Of a stretch of 64,000 nt of DNA, positions 34,499 through 42,186 are shown piece by piece. The first letter of the stretch is position 1. Each line of letters begins with the position of its first letter. The DNA comes from Flavobacterium sp. N1994 (GTDB taxonomy: Bacteria; Bacteroidota; Bacteroidia; Flavobacteriales; Flavobacteriaceae), in NCBI RefSeq assembly GCF_025947145.1, contig NZ_CP109999.1, positions 3,100,001-3,164,000 on the forward strand, written 5' to 3'. Under the pieces are notes generated by a model. That model saw only the letters and a program-made list of their open reading frames with translations. It was not told the DNA's origin and did no database searches. The position numbers were made by a program, and so were the translations under genes.

Positions 34499-35629
34499 AT
34501 GAAATTTGATTTATTAGCGAATGACCCTAATTCAAAAGCACGTGCTGGAAGTATCACTACCGACCATGGTGTAATTGAAACTCCAATATTTATGCCCGTT
34601 GGCACAGTTGCTTCTGTGAAAGGAGTGCACCAAAGAGAATTGAAAGAAGAGATTAATCCAGATATCATCCTGGGAAATACCTATCATTTATATTTGCGTC
34701 CGCAAACTGCTATTTTAGAAAAAGCGGGAGGTTTACATAAATTCATGAACTGGGATAGAAATATTCTGACGGATAGTGGAGGCTACCAAGTATATTCCCT
34801 TTCGGCTAACCGAAAAATAAAAGAAGAAGGCGTTAAATTCAAATCGCATATTGATGGCTCTTACCATATTTTTACTCCAGAAAATGTGATGGAAATCCAA
34901 CGAACTATAGGGGCTGATATCATTATGGCTTTTGATGAATGTACACCTTACCCTTGTGATTATCGTTACGCACAGCGCTCAATGCACATGACGCATCGTT
35001 GGTTAGATCGTTGTATCAATCATTTAGATAAAGTGCCTACTAAATATGGTTATGACCAAACTTTTTTTCCAATAGTTCAAGGAAGTACTTATAAAGATTT
35101 ACGTCAACAATCAGCTGAATATATTGCCAATGCAGGGCAACAAGGAAATGCCATCGGTGGATTATCTGTTGGTGAACCAGCAGAGGAAATGTATGCTATG
35201 ACCGAAGTAGTTTGCGATATTTTACCACAAGACAAACCAAGATACTTAATGGGAGTAGGAACACCAATCAATATTTTAGAAAACATTGCTTTAGGAATTG
35301 ATATGTTCGATTGTGTAATGCCTACGCGTAATGCACGAAATGGAATGTTATTCACAGCCAATGGCACTATCAACATCAAAAATAAAAAATGGGAAGATGA
35401 TTTTTCTCCTCTTGACGAAATGGGCTATACTTTTGTTGATACAGAATATACTAAAGCCTATTTACGTCACCTATTTGCAGCTAATGAATATTTGGGAAAA
35501 CAAATTGCTACGATTCACAATTTAGGTTTTTATATGTGGTTGGTTCGTGAAGCAAGAAAACATATCTTAGCGGGAGATTTCAGAACTTGGAAAGATATGA
35601 TGGTAAAAAATATGAGCCAAAGATTATAG
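34499..35629 (+). CDS. tgt: tRNA-guanine transglycosylase lacking zinc cysteines
   Basis: A 376-residue enzyme that exchanges guanine 34 in tRNA-Asp/Asn/His/Tyr for the queuosine precursor. Motifs are ETPIFMPVGTVASVKG, NTYHLYLRP, the substrate Asp in ILTDSGGYQVYSL, IMAFDECTPYP, GGLSVGEP and the nucleophile Asp in IDMFDCVMPTRNARNG. The usual zinc motif C-x-C-x2-C before YT-x-AYLRHL is absent: this protein reads DEMGYTFVDTEYTKAYLRH (about 306-324), while the later His340 is kept. The gene heads an operon with the LptF/G-like permease (4-nt gap) and EamA genes. Confidence 0.95.
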   Translation: MKFDLLANDPNSKARAGSITTDHGVIETPIFMPVGTVASVKGVHQRELKEEINPDIILGNTYHLYLRPQTAILEKAGGLHKFMNWDRNILTDSGGYQVYSLSANRKIKEEGVKFKSHIDGSYHIFTPENVMEIQRTIGADIIMAFDECTPYPCDYRYAQRSMHMTHRWLDRCINHLDKVPTKYGYDQTFFPIVQGSTYKDLRQQSAEYIANAGQQGNAIGGLSVGEPAEEMYAMTEVVCDILPQDKPRYLMGVGTPINILENIALGIDMFDCVMPTRNARNGMLFTANGTINIKNKKWEDDFSPLDEMGYTFVDTEYTKAYLRHLFAANEYLGKQIATIHNLGFYMWLVREARKHILAGDFRTWKDMMVKNMSQRL

Positions 35630-35633
35630 TTTT

Positions 35634-36719
35634 ATGCTAAAGATAATTGACAAATATATTCTCAAACGTTATTTAGGAACATTCACAGTGATGTTACTAA
35701 TGTTTATTCCCATCGGAATAGTGATTGACGTTTCTGAAAAAGTCAATAAGATGATTGAAAATAAAGTAGCTTTTTCGGCTATAGCTAGATACTACTTGGA
35801 TTTCACCATCTATTTTGCTAATTTATTATTCCCGATATTTTTATTTCTTTCGGTACTTTGGTTTACTTCAAAACTGGCCAATAATACTGAAATCATCGCC
35901 ATCTTAAGTTCGGGTATTTCCTTCTCCAGATTTTTGAGACCTTATATTATTGGGGCTACCATAGTATCTCTTTTTGCCTTGGTAATGACCATTTTTTTAG
36001 TACCTAGAGCAAGTGCTGGATTTAATAATTTTAGATACATGTATCTCAACGCTAGTGGTCCAGAAGGAATGAGAGACAACAATGATGTGTTTCGCCAAAT
36101 AAGCAAAGATGAATATATATTTGTGAGTAACTTTAATGAAGTTTCTAAAATGGCTTTCAATTTTTCAATGGAAAAATTTGATGGAGATAAATTAAAATAC
36201 AAATTGTTAGCCAGTAGAATAAAGTGGAATCCAATACAGAAAACCTATACTTTATATAATTACAATAAAAGAAAGGTAGGTAAATTTGGAGATATCATTG
36301 AATCAGGAGAAGTAAAGGACACTGTTTTTAAATTTGATATTGAAGATTTGACTCCAGTGGTATATATTGCTGAAACCTTGCCATTAAACGAATTGAATAA
36401 GTTTATCGATAAAGAAAAGGCTCGAGGTTCTTCCAATATCAATGTGTATTTGGTGGTGCTTTACAAAAAATACAGTATTCCTGTTTCGGCTTTTATCCTA
36501 ACTATTATAGCTGTGGCAGTTTCTTCAATGAAGCGTCGTGGTGGAATGGGAACTAACTTAGCGATAGGGATTTTATTAGCATTTACCTTTGTCTTTTTAG
36601 ATAAGGTTTTTGGGGTATTGGCTGAAAAGTCTTCGGCACCTCCGTTAATAGCGGTTTGGACACCTAATATCATTTTTGGAATCTTAGCTCTTTATCTTTT
36701 GCGGAATGCTAAGCGATAA
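35634..36719 (+). CDS. LptF/LptG-family permease (YjgP/YjgQ)
   Basis: A 361-residue membrane protein with the family start IIDKYILKRYLGTFTVMLL, several N-terminal membrane segments (about 10-110), a central periplasmic beta-jellyroll region (about 125-270) and C-terminal membrane segments (about 280-358). LptF and LptG pair with LptB to extract lipopolysaccharide from the inner membrane. Only one such gene is here; the partner must be elsewhere. ATG 35634 is 4 nt after the tgt stop, and the end overlaps the next gene by 14 nt. Confidence 0.88.
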   Translation: MLKIIDKYILKRYLGTFTVMLLMFIPIGIVIDVSEKVNKMIENKVAFSAIARYYLDFTIYFANLLFPIFLFLSVLWFTSKLANNTEIIAILSSGISFSRFLRPYIIGATIVSLFALVMTIFLVPRASAGFNNFRYMYLNASGPEGMRDNNDVFRQISKDEYIFVSNFNEVSKMAFNFSMEKFDGDKLKYKLLASRIKWNPIQKTYTLYNYNKRKVGKFGDIIESGEVKDTVFKFDIEDLTPVVYIAETLPLNELNKFIDKEKARGSSNINVYLVVLYKKYSIPVSAFILTIIAVAVSSMKRRGGMGTNLAIGILLAFTFVFLDKVFGVLAEKSSAPPLIAVWTPNIIFGILALYLLRNAKR

Positions 36720-37587
36720 CCTTAAGAGTTATTTGCATCTCCATTTAGTGGTATTTATTTGGGGATTTACTGCAGTGCTTGGTGCGTTAATTTCGCTTGA
36801 TGCTTTGCCTTTGGTTTGGTTTCGAATGCTGTTTGCAGTTGGATTTATTGCCATTTATATTTACTTCAAAAAATTACCTTTAAAGGTCTCCAAAAAAGCT
36901 TTATTCCAATTCTTATTCTCTGGACTAATCATTGCGTTACATTGGTTTACTTTTTTTAGAGCTATAAAGATTTCAAATGTCTCTATCACTTTGGCTTGTC
37001 TATCTACAGGAGCTTTATTTGCGTCACTTTTAGAACCTCTTTTATTCGGAAAAAAAATAGTATTCTATGAAGTTTTCTTCGGATTACTTGTTGTTGTTGG
37101 GTTGTATATCATTTTTAATGTAGAAGGGAATTACGTTTGGGGAATGGCAACAGCATTGACTTCAGCTTTTCTTTCGGCTTTATTTGCCGTTATAAATAGC
37201 AAGCTGGTTAAGGAACATAATCCAACAATTATTTCATTTTATGAACTTAGTGGGGGAGTGCTATTTTTTACTTTTTTATTGTTGTTTACACAAAGTTTTT
37301 CGTCTACTTTTTTTGTGCTTTCTGCTAAAGATTTACTTTATTTAATGATTTTGAGTTCGGTTTGTACTGCTTATGCTTTTATTGCTTCTACTTCGATAAT
37401 GAAATTTTTAAGTCCTTACACGGTGATGCTTACCATTAATTTAGAACCTATTTATGGAATCATTTTAGCGGTATTAGTTTTTAAAGAAAAAGAGAAAATG
37501 AGCTTTGAATTTTATATTGGGGCTGTCATAATATTAGTTACAGTTATTCTCAACGCTGTAATAAAATCTCGTAAAAAATTGAACTAA
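36706..37587 (+). CDS. EamA-family (DMT) transporter
   Basis: A 293-residue protein with ten predicted membrane helices in two EamA repeats: first half LHLVVFIWGFTAVLGALI through GLYIIFNV, second half MATALTSAFLSALFAVINS through ILVTVILNAVI. Family members export small metabolites such as amino acids; the substrate is unknown here. It overlaps the permease gene by 14 nt, suggesting coupled translation in the tgt operon. Confidence 0.88.
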   Translation: MLSDNLKSYLHLHLVVFIWGFTAVLGALISLDALPLVWFRMLFAVGFIAIYIYFKKLPLKVSKKALFQFLFSGLIIALHWFTFFRAIKISNVSITLACLSTGALFASLLEPLLFGKKIVFYEVFFGLLVVVGLYIIFNVEGNYVWGMATALTSAFLSALFAVINSKLVKEHNPTIISFYELSGGVLFFTFLLLFTQSFSSTFFVLSAKDLLYLMILSSVCTAYAFIASTSIMKFLSPYTVMLTINLEPIYGIILAVLVFKEKEKMSFEFYIGAVIILVTVILNAVIKSRKKLN

Positions 37588-37639
37588 AACTGTTTACAAC
37601 TAATCACTAAAAAGTGCGTTTTATCACAATATAAAATTT

Positions 37640-37647
37640 TATATTTG
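37640..37647 (+). promoter_or_regulatory. -7 element of accA
   Basis: TATATTTG matches TAnnTTTG and is 31 nt before ATG 37679. No -33 TTG is found. Confidence 0.5.
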
Positions 37648-37678
37648 CTATTCGATTAAACCTAAAAGAACAAAGTTT

Positions 37679-38632
37679 ATGGAATATTTAGATTTTGAAC
37701 TTCCAATTAAAGAATTAGAAGAACAACTCGATAAATGCCAGATAATTGGAGCCGAATCCAATGTTGATGTCACTGCAACTTGCAAACAAATTGAAAAAAA
37801 ACTAGAAGAAACCAAAAGAAAAATATACAAAAATCTTACTGCTTGGCAACGGGTACAATTATCACGTCACCCTAATCGTCCCTATACTTTAGAACATATC
37901 ACCAATTTAACCAAAGGTACTTTCCTTGAAATGTTTGGTGACAGAAGTTTCAAAGACGACAAGGCTATGATTGGTGGTCTAGGAAAAATTGACGGACAAT
38001 CTTTTATGTTAATTGGACAACAAAAAGGGATTAATACCAAAATGCGTCAGTTGCGTAATTTCGGTATGGCTAGTCCGGAAGGATATCGTAAAGCCTTGCG
38101 TTTGATGAAAATGGCAGAGAAATTTAATATTCCAGTAGTAACTTTGATTGATACTCCCGGAGCATTTCCTGGTTTAGAAGCCGAAGAACGTGGACAAGGG
38201 GAAGCAATCGCCAGAAATATTTTAGAAATGGTTCGTCTTAAAGTGCCAATTATCTGTGTAATCATTGGAGAAGGCGCCTCAGGAGGAGCTTTAGGAATTG
38301 GAGTAGGCGATAGAGTTTTAATGATGGAGAACACTTGGTATTCCGTTATTTCTCCTGAATCTTGTTCCTCTATTTTATGGAAAAGTTGGGAGTATAAAGA
38401 ACAAGCTGCTGAAGCTTTGAAACTGACTTCTTCTGATATGAAAAAAATGAAATTAGTTGATGATGTTATTCCAGAACCACTTGGAGGAGCTCATTACGAT
38501 AAAGCAACAGCATTCAAAACTGTTGAACAATATATCATGAAAGCGTTCAACGAACTGAAAGATTTATCAACAGCCGAATTAGTGTCTCAAAGGATGGACA
38601 AATACAGTAAGATGGGCGAATATAAAGAATAA
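37679..38632 (+). CDS. accA: Acetyl-CoA carboxylase carboxyltransferase subunit alpha
   Basis: A 317-residue AccA of normal length. The N-terminal helical part [17 protein letters not shown] is followed by the carboxyltransferase domain: [38 protein letters not shown], the oxyanion-hole region [20 protein letters not shown] and [11 protein letters not shown]. With AccD it transfers the carboxyl from biotin to acetyl-CoA in the first step of fatty acid synthesis. It is a single-gene unit with its own -7 element and terminator. Confidence 0.96.
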   Translation: MEYLDFELPIKELEEQLDKCQIIGAESNVDVTATCKQIEKKLEETKRKIYKNLTAWQRVQLSRHPNRPYTLEHITNLTKGTFLEMFGDRSFKDDKAMIGGLGKIDGQSFMLIGQQKGINTKMRQLRNFGMASPEGYRKALRLMKMAEKFNIPVVTLIDTPGAFPGLEAEERGQGEAIARNILEMVRLKVPIICVIIGEGASGGALGIGVGDRVLMMENTWYSVISPESCSSILWKSWEYKEQAAEALKLTSSDMKKMKLVDDVIPEPLGGAHYDKATAFKTVEQYIMKAFNELKDLSTAELVSQRMDKYSKMGEYKE

Positions 38633-38651
38633 TTTCTTACAAAATATATGT

Positions 38652-38686
38652 AAATCCGAAGCCCTTTAGTTTCGGATTTTTTTTTG
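38652..38686 (+). terminator. Terminator after accA
   Basis: AAATCCGAA (38652-38660) pairs with TTCGGATTT (38671-38679), followed by a T run. Confidence 0.88.
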
Positions 38687-38760
38687 GTTGTTAACAAAAA
38701 AAAGAAACTTATAAACATACTTTTTGAATAACTCAATCCCAATAATTTTACCAAAATTGT

Positions 38761-38768
38761 TACTTTCG
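38761..38768 (+). promoter_or_regulatory. -7-like element of dnaB, 4 nt from ATG
   Basis: TACTTTCG matches TAnnTTTG at 7 of 8 positions. It is separated from ATG 38773 by only CTAC. The same octamer with the same 4-nt gap precedes lpxK at 48467. Confidence 0.45.
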
Positions 38769-38772
38769 CTAC

Positions 38773-40320
38773 ATGGAAAACATCAGAAATATAAACCCAA
38801 TTAAAGTAGATAAAACTACCATCATCAATTTAGAACGCGGGAAGTTGCCACCGCAAGCCATGGATTTGGAGGAAGCGGTATTAGGCGCTATGATGATTGA
38901 TAAAAAAGGGGTTGACGAAGTGATTGATATCCTTCAGCCTGATGCTTTTTATAAAGACGGCCACAAGCATATTTTTGAAGCTATTTTTCAGTTATTCACA
39001 GATTCACAGCCTATTGACTTATTAACAGTTTCAGCACAGCTGAAAAAGAATGGTAAGTTAGATTTAGCAGGAGGTGATTTTTACTTGATTCAACTTACTC
39101 AAAAGATATCTTCATCGGCTCATATCGAGTTTCATTCGAGAATTATTTTGCAAAAATTTATTCAACGAAGCTTGATTAAAATTTCTTCTGAAATTATAGA
39201 AGAGTCCTACGATGAATCTACGGATGTTTTTGATTTGTTAGACAAAGCTGAATCCAAATTATACGAAGTAACACAAGGAAATATCAAACGAAGTTCAGAA
39301 ACTGCGCAAAGTTTGGTAATTCAAGCCAAAAAACGAATAGAAGATATTGCCAATAAAGAAGGAATGAGTGGTATCGCCACTGGTTTTGATAAATTGGATA
39401 AAGTAACTTCTGGTTGGCAACCTTCCGATTTAGTTATTATTGCTGCTCGTCCAGGTATGGGTAAAACGGCTTTTGTATTATCAATGGCAAGAAATATTGC
39501 TATCGATTTTGGTCATCCCGTAGCTTTGTTTTCCTTAGAGATGTCTTCAGTACAATTGATTACTCGTTTAATTTCTTCTGAAACAGGCTTGTCTTCTGAA
39601 AAATTGAGAACTGGAAAATTAGAAAAACACGAGTGGGAACAGCTTTCTACTAAAGTGAAAGACTTAGAAAAAGCGCCCTTATTTATTGATGATACCCCAT
39701 CACTATCCATTTTTGACTTAAGAGCTAAAGCTCGTAGATTATCTTCCCAACACGGAATCAAATTAATCATTGTTGATTACTTGCAATTGATGACTGCTGG
39801 AGGAAGTAATGGTAAAGGTGGTGGAAATCGGGAACAAGAAATCTCTACTATTTCTAGAAACTTAAAAGCCTTAGCCAAAGAATTGGAAGTTCCAGTAATT
39901 GCCTTATCTCAGTTATCGCGTGCCGTTGAAACACGTGGTTCTAGTAAAAGACCTTTACTTTCCGACTTACGTGAATCGGGTGCGATTGAACAAGATGCCG
40001 ATATTGTTTCGTTTATCTATCGTCCAGAGTATTATAAAATTGACGAATGGGATGATGATGAGCAAACGCCAACTGCCGGTCAAGCCGAATTTATTATTGC
40101 TAAACACCGTAACGGTTCGTTAGAAAACATAAGATTGAAATTCATCGGAAACCTTGGTAAGTTTGATAATTTGGAAGAATACGGAAGTGCCTTCGATGAT
40201 TTACCATCCAAAATGAATCATGATGATAATCCGTTTATGACTAAAAATTTACCATCACCAAATGAAGCCTTTGGTAGTAATATCAATTCCAACGATGACG
40301 ACAGCGATGTCCCATTCTAA
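38773..40320 (+). CDS. dnaB: Replicative DNA helicase DnaB
   Basis: A 515-residue DnaB. The N-terminal domain (PPQAMDLEEAVLGAMMID...YLIQLTQKI) is followed by the RecA-like ATPase: Walker A IIAARPGMGKTAFVLS (about 222-237), ALFSLEMSS, Walker B LIIVDYLQLM (about 335), and the arginine-finger region RESGAIEQDADIV...HRNGSLENIRL. It unwinds DNA at the fork. There is no intein. The C-terminal tail is acidic (DDDSDVPF), which is common in Bacteroidetes replication proteins. It has its own terminator. Confidence 0.97.
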   Translation: MENIRNINPIKVDKTTIINLERGKLPPQAMDLEEAVLGAMMIDKKGVDEVIDILQPDAFYKDGHKHIFEAIFQLFTDSQPIDLLTVSAQLKKNGKLDLAGGDFYLIQLTQKISSSAHIEFHSRIILQKFIQRSLIKISSEIIEESYDESTDVFDLLDKAESKLYEVTQGNIKRSSETAQSLVIQAKKRIEDIANKEGMSGIATGFDKLDKVTSGWQPSDLVIIAARPGMGKTAFVLSMARNIAIDFGHPVALFSLEMSSVQLITRLISSETGLSSEKLRTGKLEKHEWEQLSTKVKDLEKAPLFIDDTPSLSIFDLRAKARRLSSQHGIKLIIVDYLQLMTAGGSNGKGGGNREQEISTISRNLKALAKELEVPVIALSQLSRAVETRGSSKRPLLSDLRESGAIEQDADIVSFIYRPEYYKIDEWDDDEQTPTAGQAEFIIAKHRNGSLENIRLKFIGNLGKFDNLEEYGSAFDDLPSKMNHDDNPFMTKNLPSPNEAFGSNINSNDDDSDVPF

Positions 40321-40326
40321 ATATAC

Positions 40327-40353
40327 AATCCCGATTAACCTCGGGATTTTTTT
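40327..40353 (+). terminator. Terminator after dnaB
   Basis: AATCCCGA (40327-40334) pairs with TCGGGATT (40341-40348) across TTAACC, followed by T residues. Confidence 0.88.
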
Positions 40354-40378
40354 ATGTTTTTCTTCACAGTAAAACTGT

Positions 40379-40386
40379 TATCTTTG
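40379..40386 (+). promoter_or_regulatory. -7 element of the secreted amidotransferase-like gene
   Basis: TATCTTTG matches TAnnTTTG and lies 19 nt before ATG 40406. Confidence 0.5.
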
Positions 40387-40405
40387 AGTTTCAATTTTTA
40401 CTAAA

Positions 40406-41665
40406 ATGTTTAAAAAATCGCTTTATATTTTCCTTTTGCTAATTTCCTTTTCGATGAAGGCGAGTTTCATTTTAATTCCAATGGATGAAACTACTCAAAA
40501 AAATCATCTGAAAGCCTATGGAATAACCTATTGGGCATTAGACAAACAATACAAAGCAAGCTGGTTGTTAAATTATAGAGGCGGTTCCTTTTTACTTCCT
40601 GACGCTCCCGAAATTAGAAAGGAATGCCAAATTAGAGGAGTAAGTTTCGAAATATTATCAGATGCTGAAGAAGAATCTATTTTAGCTGATATTTCTAGTC
40701 CATCACAAAACATGGAGACTGTAGTATTGGAAAAAGCACCTAAAATCGCTGTTTATTCTCCGCCAGGCAAACAACCTTGGGATGATGCCGTTACGATGGT
40801 GCTAACCTATGCTGAAATCCCTTTTAAGGTGGTGTACGACGAAGAAGTATTGAGCGATCAATTGCTTTTGTATGATTGGTTGCATTTGCATCATGAAGAT
40901 TTTACTGGACAGTATGGTAAATTTTACGGAGCCTACAGAAATGCGCCGTGGTATATTGAACAAAAGAAAGATGCGGAAGCTTTGGCTGCTAAATTAGGTT
41001 TTGCTAAAGTATCCCAGGATAAATTGGCTGTTGCCAAAAAGATTCGCGATTTTGTAATTGGTGGTGGCTTTATGTTTGCGATGTGTTCAGCAACGGATAG
41101 TTTTGATATTGCTTTAGCTACTGACGGTATTGATATTTGCGAACCTATGTTTGATGGCGATGATAGTGAACCTAATTATCAATCGAAAATAAATTACTCT
41201 AATACTTTTGCTTTTAAAAATTTCATATTAGATAGAAAGCCCGATCATTATGAGTTTTCGGATATTGATATGACAGAAAAAAGAAGAATTCCGTTTGAAA
41301 AAGATTATTTCACTTTGATGGAGTTTTCTGCAAAATGGGATGTCATTCCAAGTATGTTGTGCCAAAATCATACTCAATTGATAAAAGGCTTTATGGGACA
41401 AACTACTGCTTTTGATAGTGAATTGATAAAATCAAATGTACTCATTTTAGGAAAAAATGAATTGAATGACGAAGCACGTTACATTCACGGACAAAAGGGG
41501 AAAGGTTTTTTTACTTTTTACGGAGGACATGATCCAGAAGATTACCAACATAGAGTAGGTGATGAGCCAACAGTACTAGATTTACATCCTAATTCACCGG
41601 GTTTCCGATTGATATTGAACAACGTATTGTTTCCAGCAGCTAGCAAGAAACCCCAAAAAACTTAA
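40406..41665 (+). CDS. Secreted glutamine-amidotransferase-fold protein
   Basis: A 419-residue protein with a signal peptide (LYIFLLLISFSMKASF). I do not assign a function. The stretch KIAVYSPPGKQPWDDAV...YAEIPFKVVYDEEV at about 112-150 and the turn FVIGGGFMFAMCSATDSFD at about 216-234 look like a class-I glutamine-amidotransferase-type flavodoxin fold with a possible nucleophile elbow at the Cys. Later, FFTFYGGHDPEDYQHRVGD and LHPNSPGFRLILNNVLFP match the gene family I remember in other Flavobacteriaceae, sometimes labelled asparagine synthetase B. No synthetase domain is visible, so I reject that name. The stop is shared with the convergent DinB-like gene as TTAA at 41662-41665. Confidence 0.6.
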   Translation: MFKKSLYIFLLLISFSMKASFILIPMDETTQKNHLKAYGITYWALDKQYKASWLLNYRGGSFLLPDAPEIRKECQIRGVSFEILSDAEEESILADISSPSQNMETVVLEKAPKIAVYSPPGKQPWDDAVTMVLTYAEIPFKVVYDEEVLSDQLLLYDWLHLHHEDFTGQYGKFYGAYRNAPWYIEQKKDAEALAAKLGFAKVSQDKLAVAKKIRDFVIGGGFMFAMCSATDSFDIALATDGIDICEPMFDGDDSEPNYQSKINYSNTFAFKNFILDRKPDHYEFSDIDMTEKRRIPFEKDYFTLMEFSAKWDVIPSMLCQNHTQLIKGFMGQTTAFDSELIKSNVLILGKNELNDEARYIHGQKGKGFFTFYGGHDPEDYQHRVGDEPTVLDLHPNSPGFRLILNNVLFPAASKKPQKT

Positions 41666-42120
41666 TTCTTAACGATATCCTCAATTATTTTAAGATGATG
41701 TTTGGTGTGTAATTTTAAAAACCAAATAGAAGATTTTAAATTTAAATCACCAAAAAAAGGATGCGTGAAATAACTATTAGCCGCTAGTTTTTCCATCTCA
41801 GCTATATTGTTCTTTGCTAGTTCTAGTTTATTAGTCAAATCAGCAATGTCAGCCACATCAATTGGTTTAACCGATTTGGGGACCCTTACTTTTCCTCTTG
41901 GAATTTTATTTATGATTTGAATATAAGTCCTAATCCACTTGAACTTCCATTTGTAATTTTCAGGATTGGAGTTTTTAAGTTGTTCAACTACACCATTTAC
42001 TACCAATAAACTGTGATCTATTTGCCAGCCTACTGTAGATTGCGAAACCGCTACATTGGTTTTTTCAAAATTTGGAATTTGGTTTTCTAGTTGGTGAATG
42101 ATTTTTTGAAGTTGATTCAT
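41662..42120 (-). CDS. DinB-like/DUF1569 family protein
   Basis: A 152-residue helical protein of the DinB/DUF1569 type. Family-like metal ligands can be seen: His in GWQIDHSLLV, and LHTKHHLKIIED near the C-terminus, with HPFFGDL in between. DinB-fold proteins are small metal-dependent hydrolases or thiol transferases; no substrate can be read. It lies downstream of cphA on the same strand, but a terminator hairpin (42137-42167) ends only 16 nt before its ATG, leaving no room for a normal promoter after it. Confidence 0.72.
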   Translation of the reverse strand: MNQLQKIIHQLENQIPNFEKTNVAVSQSTVGWQIDHSLLVVNGVVEQLKNSNPENYKWKFKWIRTYIQIINKIPRGKVRVPKSVKPIDVADIADLTNKLELAKNNIAEMEKLAANSYFTHPFFGDLNLKSSIWFLKLHTKHHLKIIEDIVKN

Positions 42121-42136
42121 TGATGTATAATTTAAA

Positions 42137-42167
42137 AAATCCCAAAACCTTATAGATTTTGGGATTT
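42137..42167 (-). terminator. Terminator between cphA and the DinB-like gene
   Basis: On the minus strand AAATCCCAAAA and TTTTGGGATTT form an 11-bp perfect stem and run into TTTAAATT. It lies 20 nt after the cphA stop. Confidence 0.85.
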
Positions 42168-42186
42168 GTTATTTTTATTTCAAATT

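Noticed and set aside
40406..41665. Cyanophycinase to pair with cphA
   Set aside because: There is no serine-protease GxSxG-type motif of peptidase family S51, and the gene is not in an operon with cphA.
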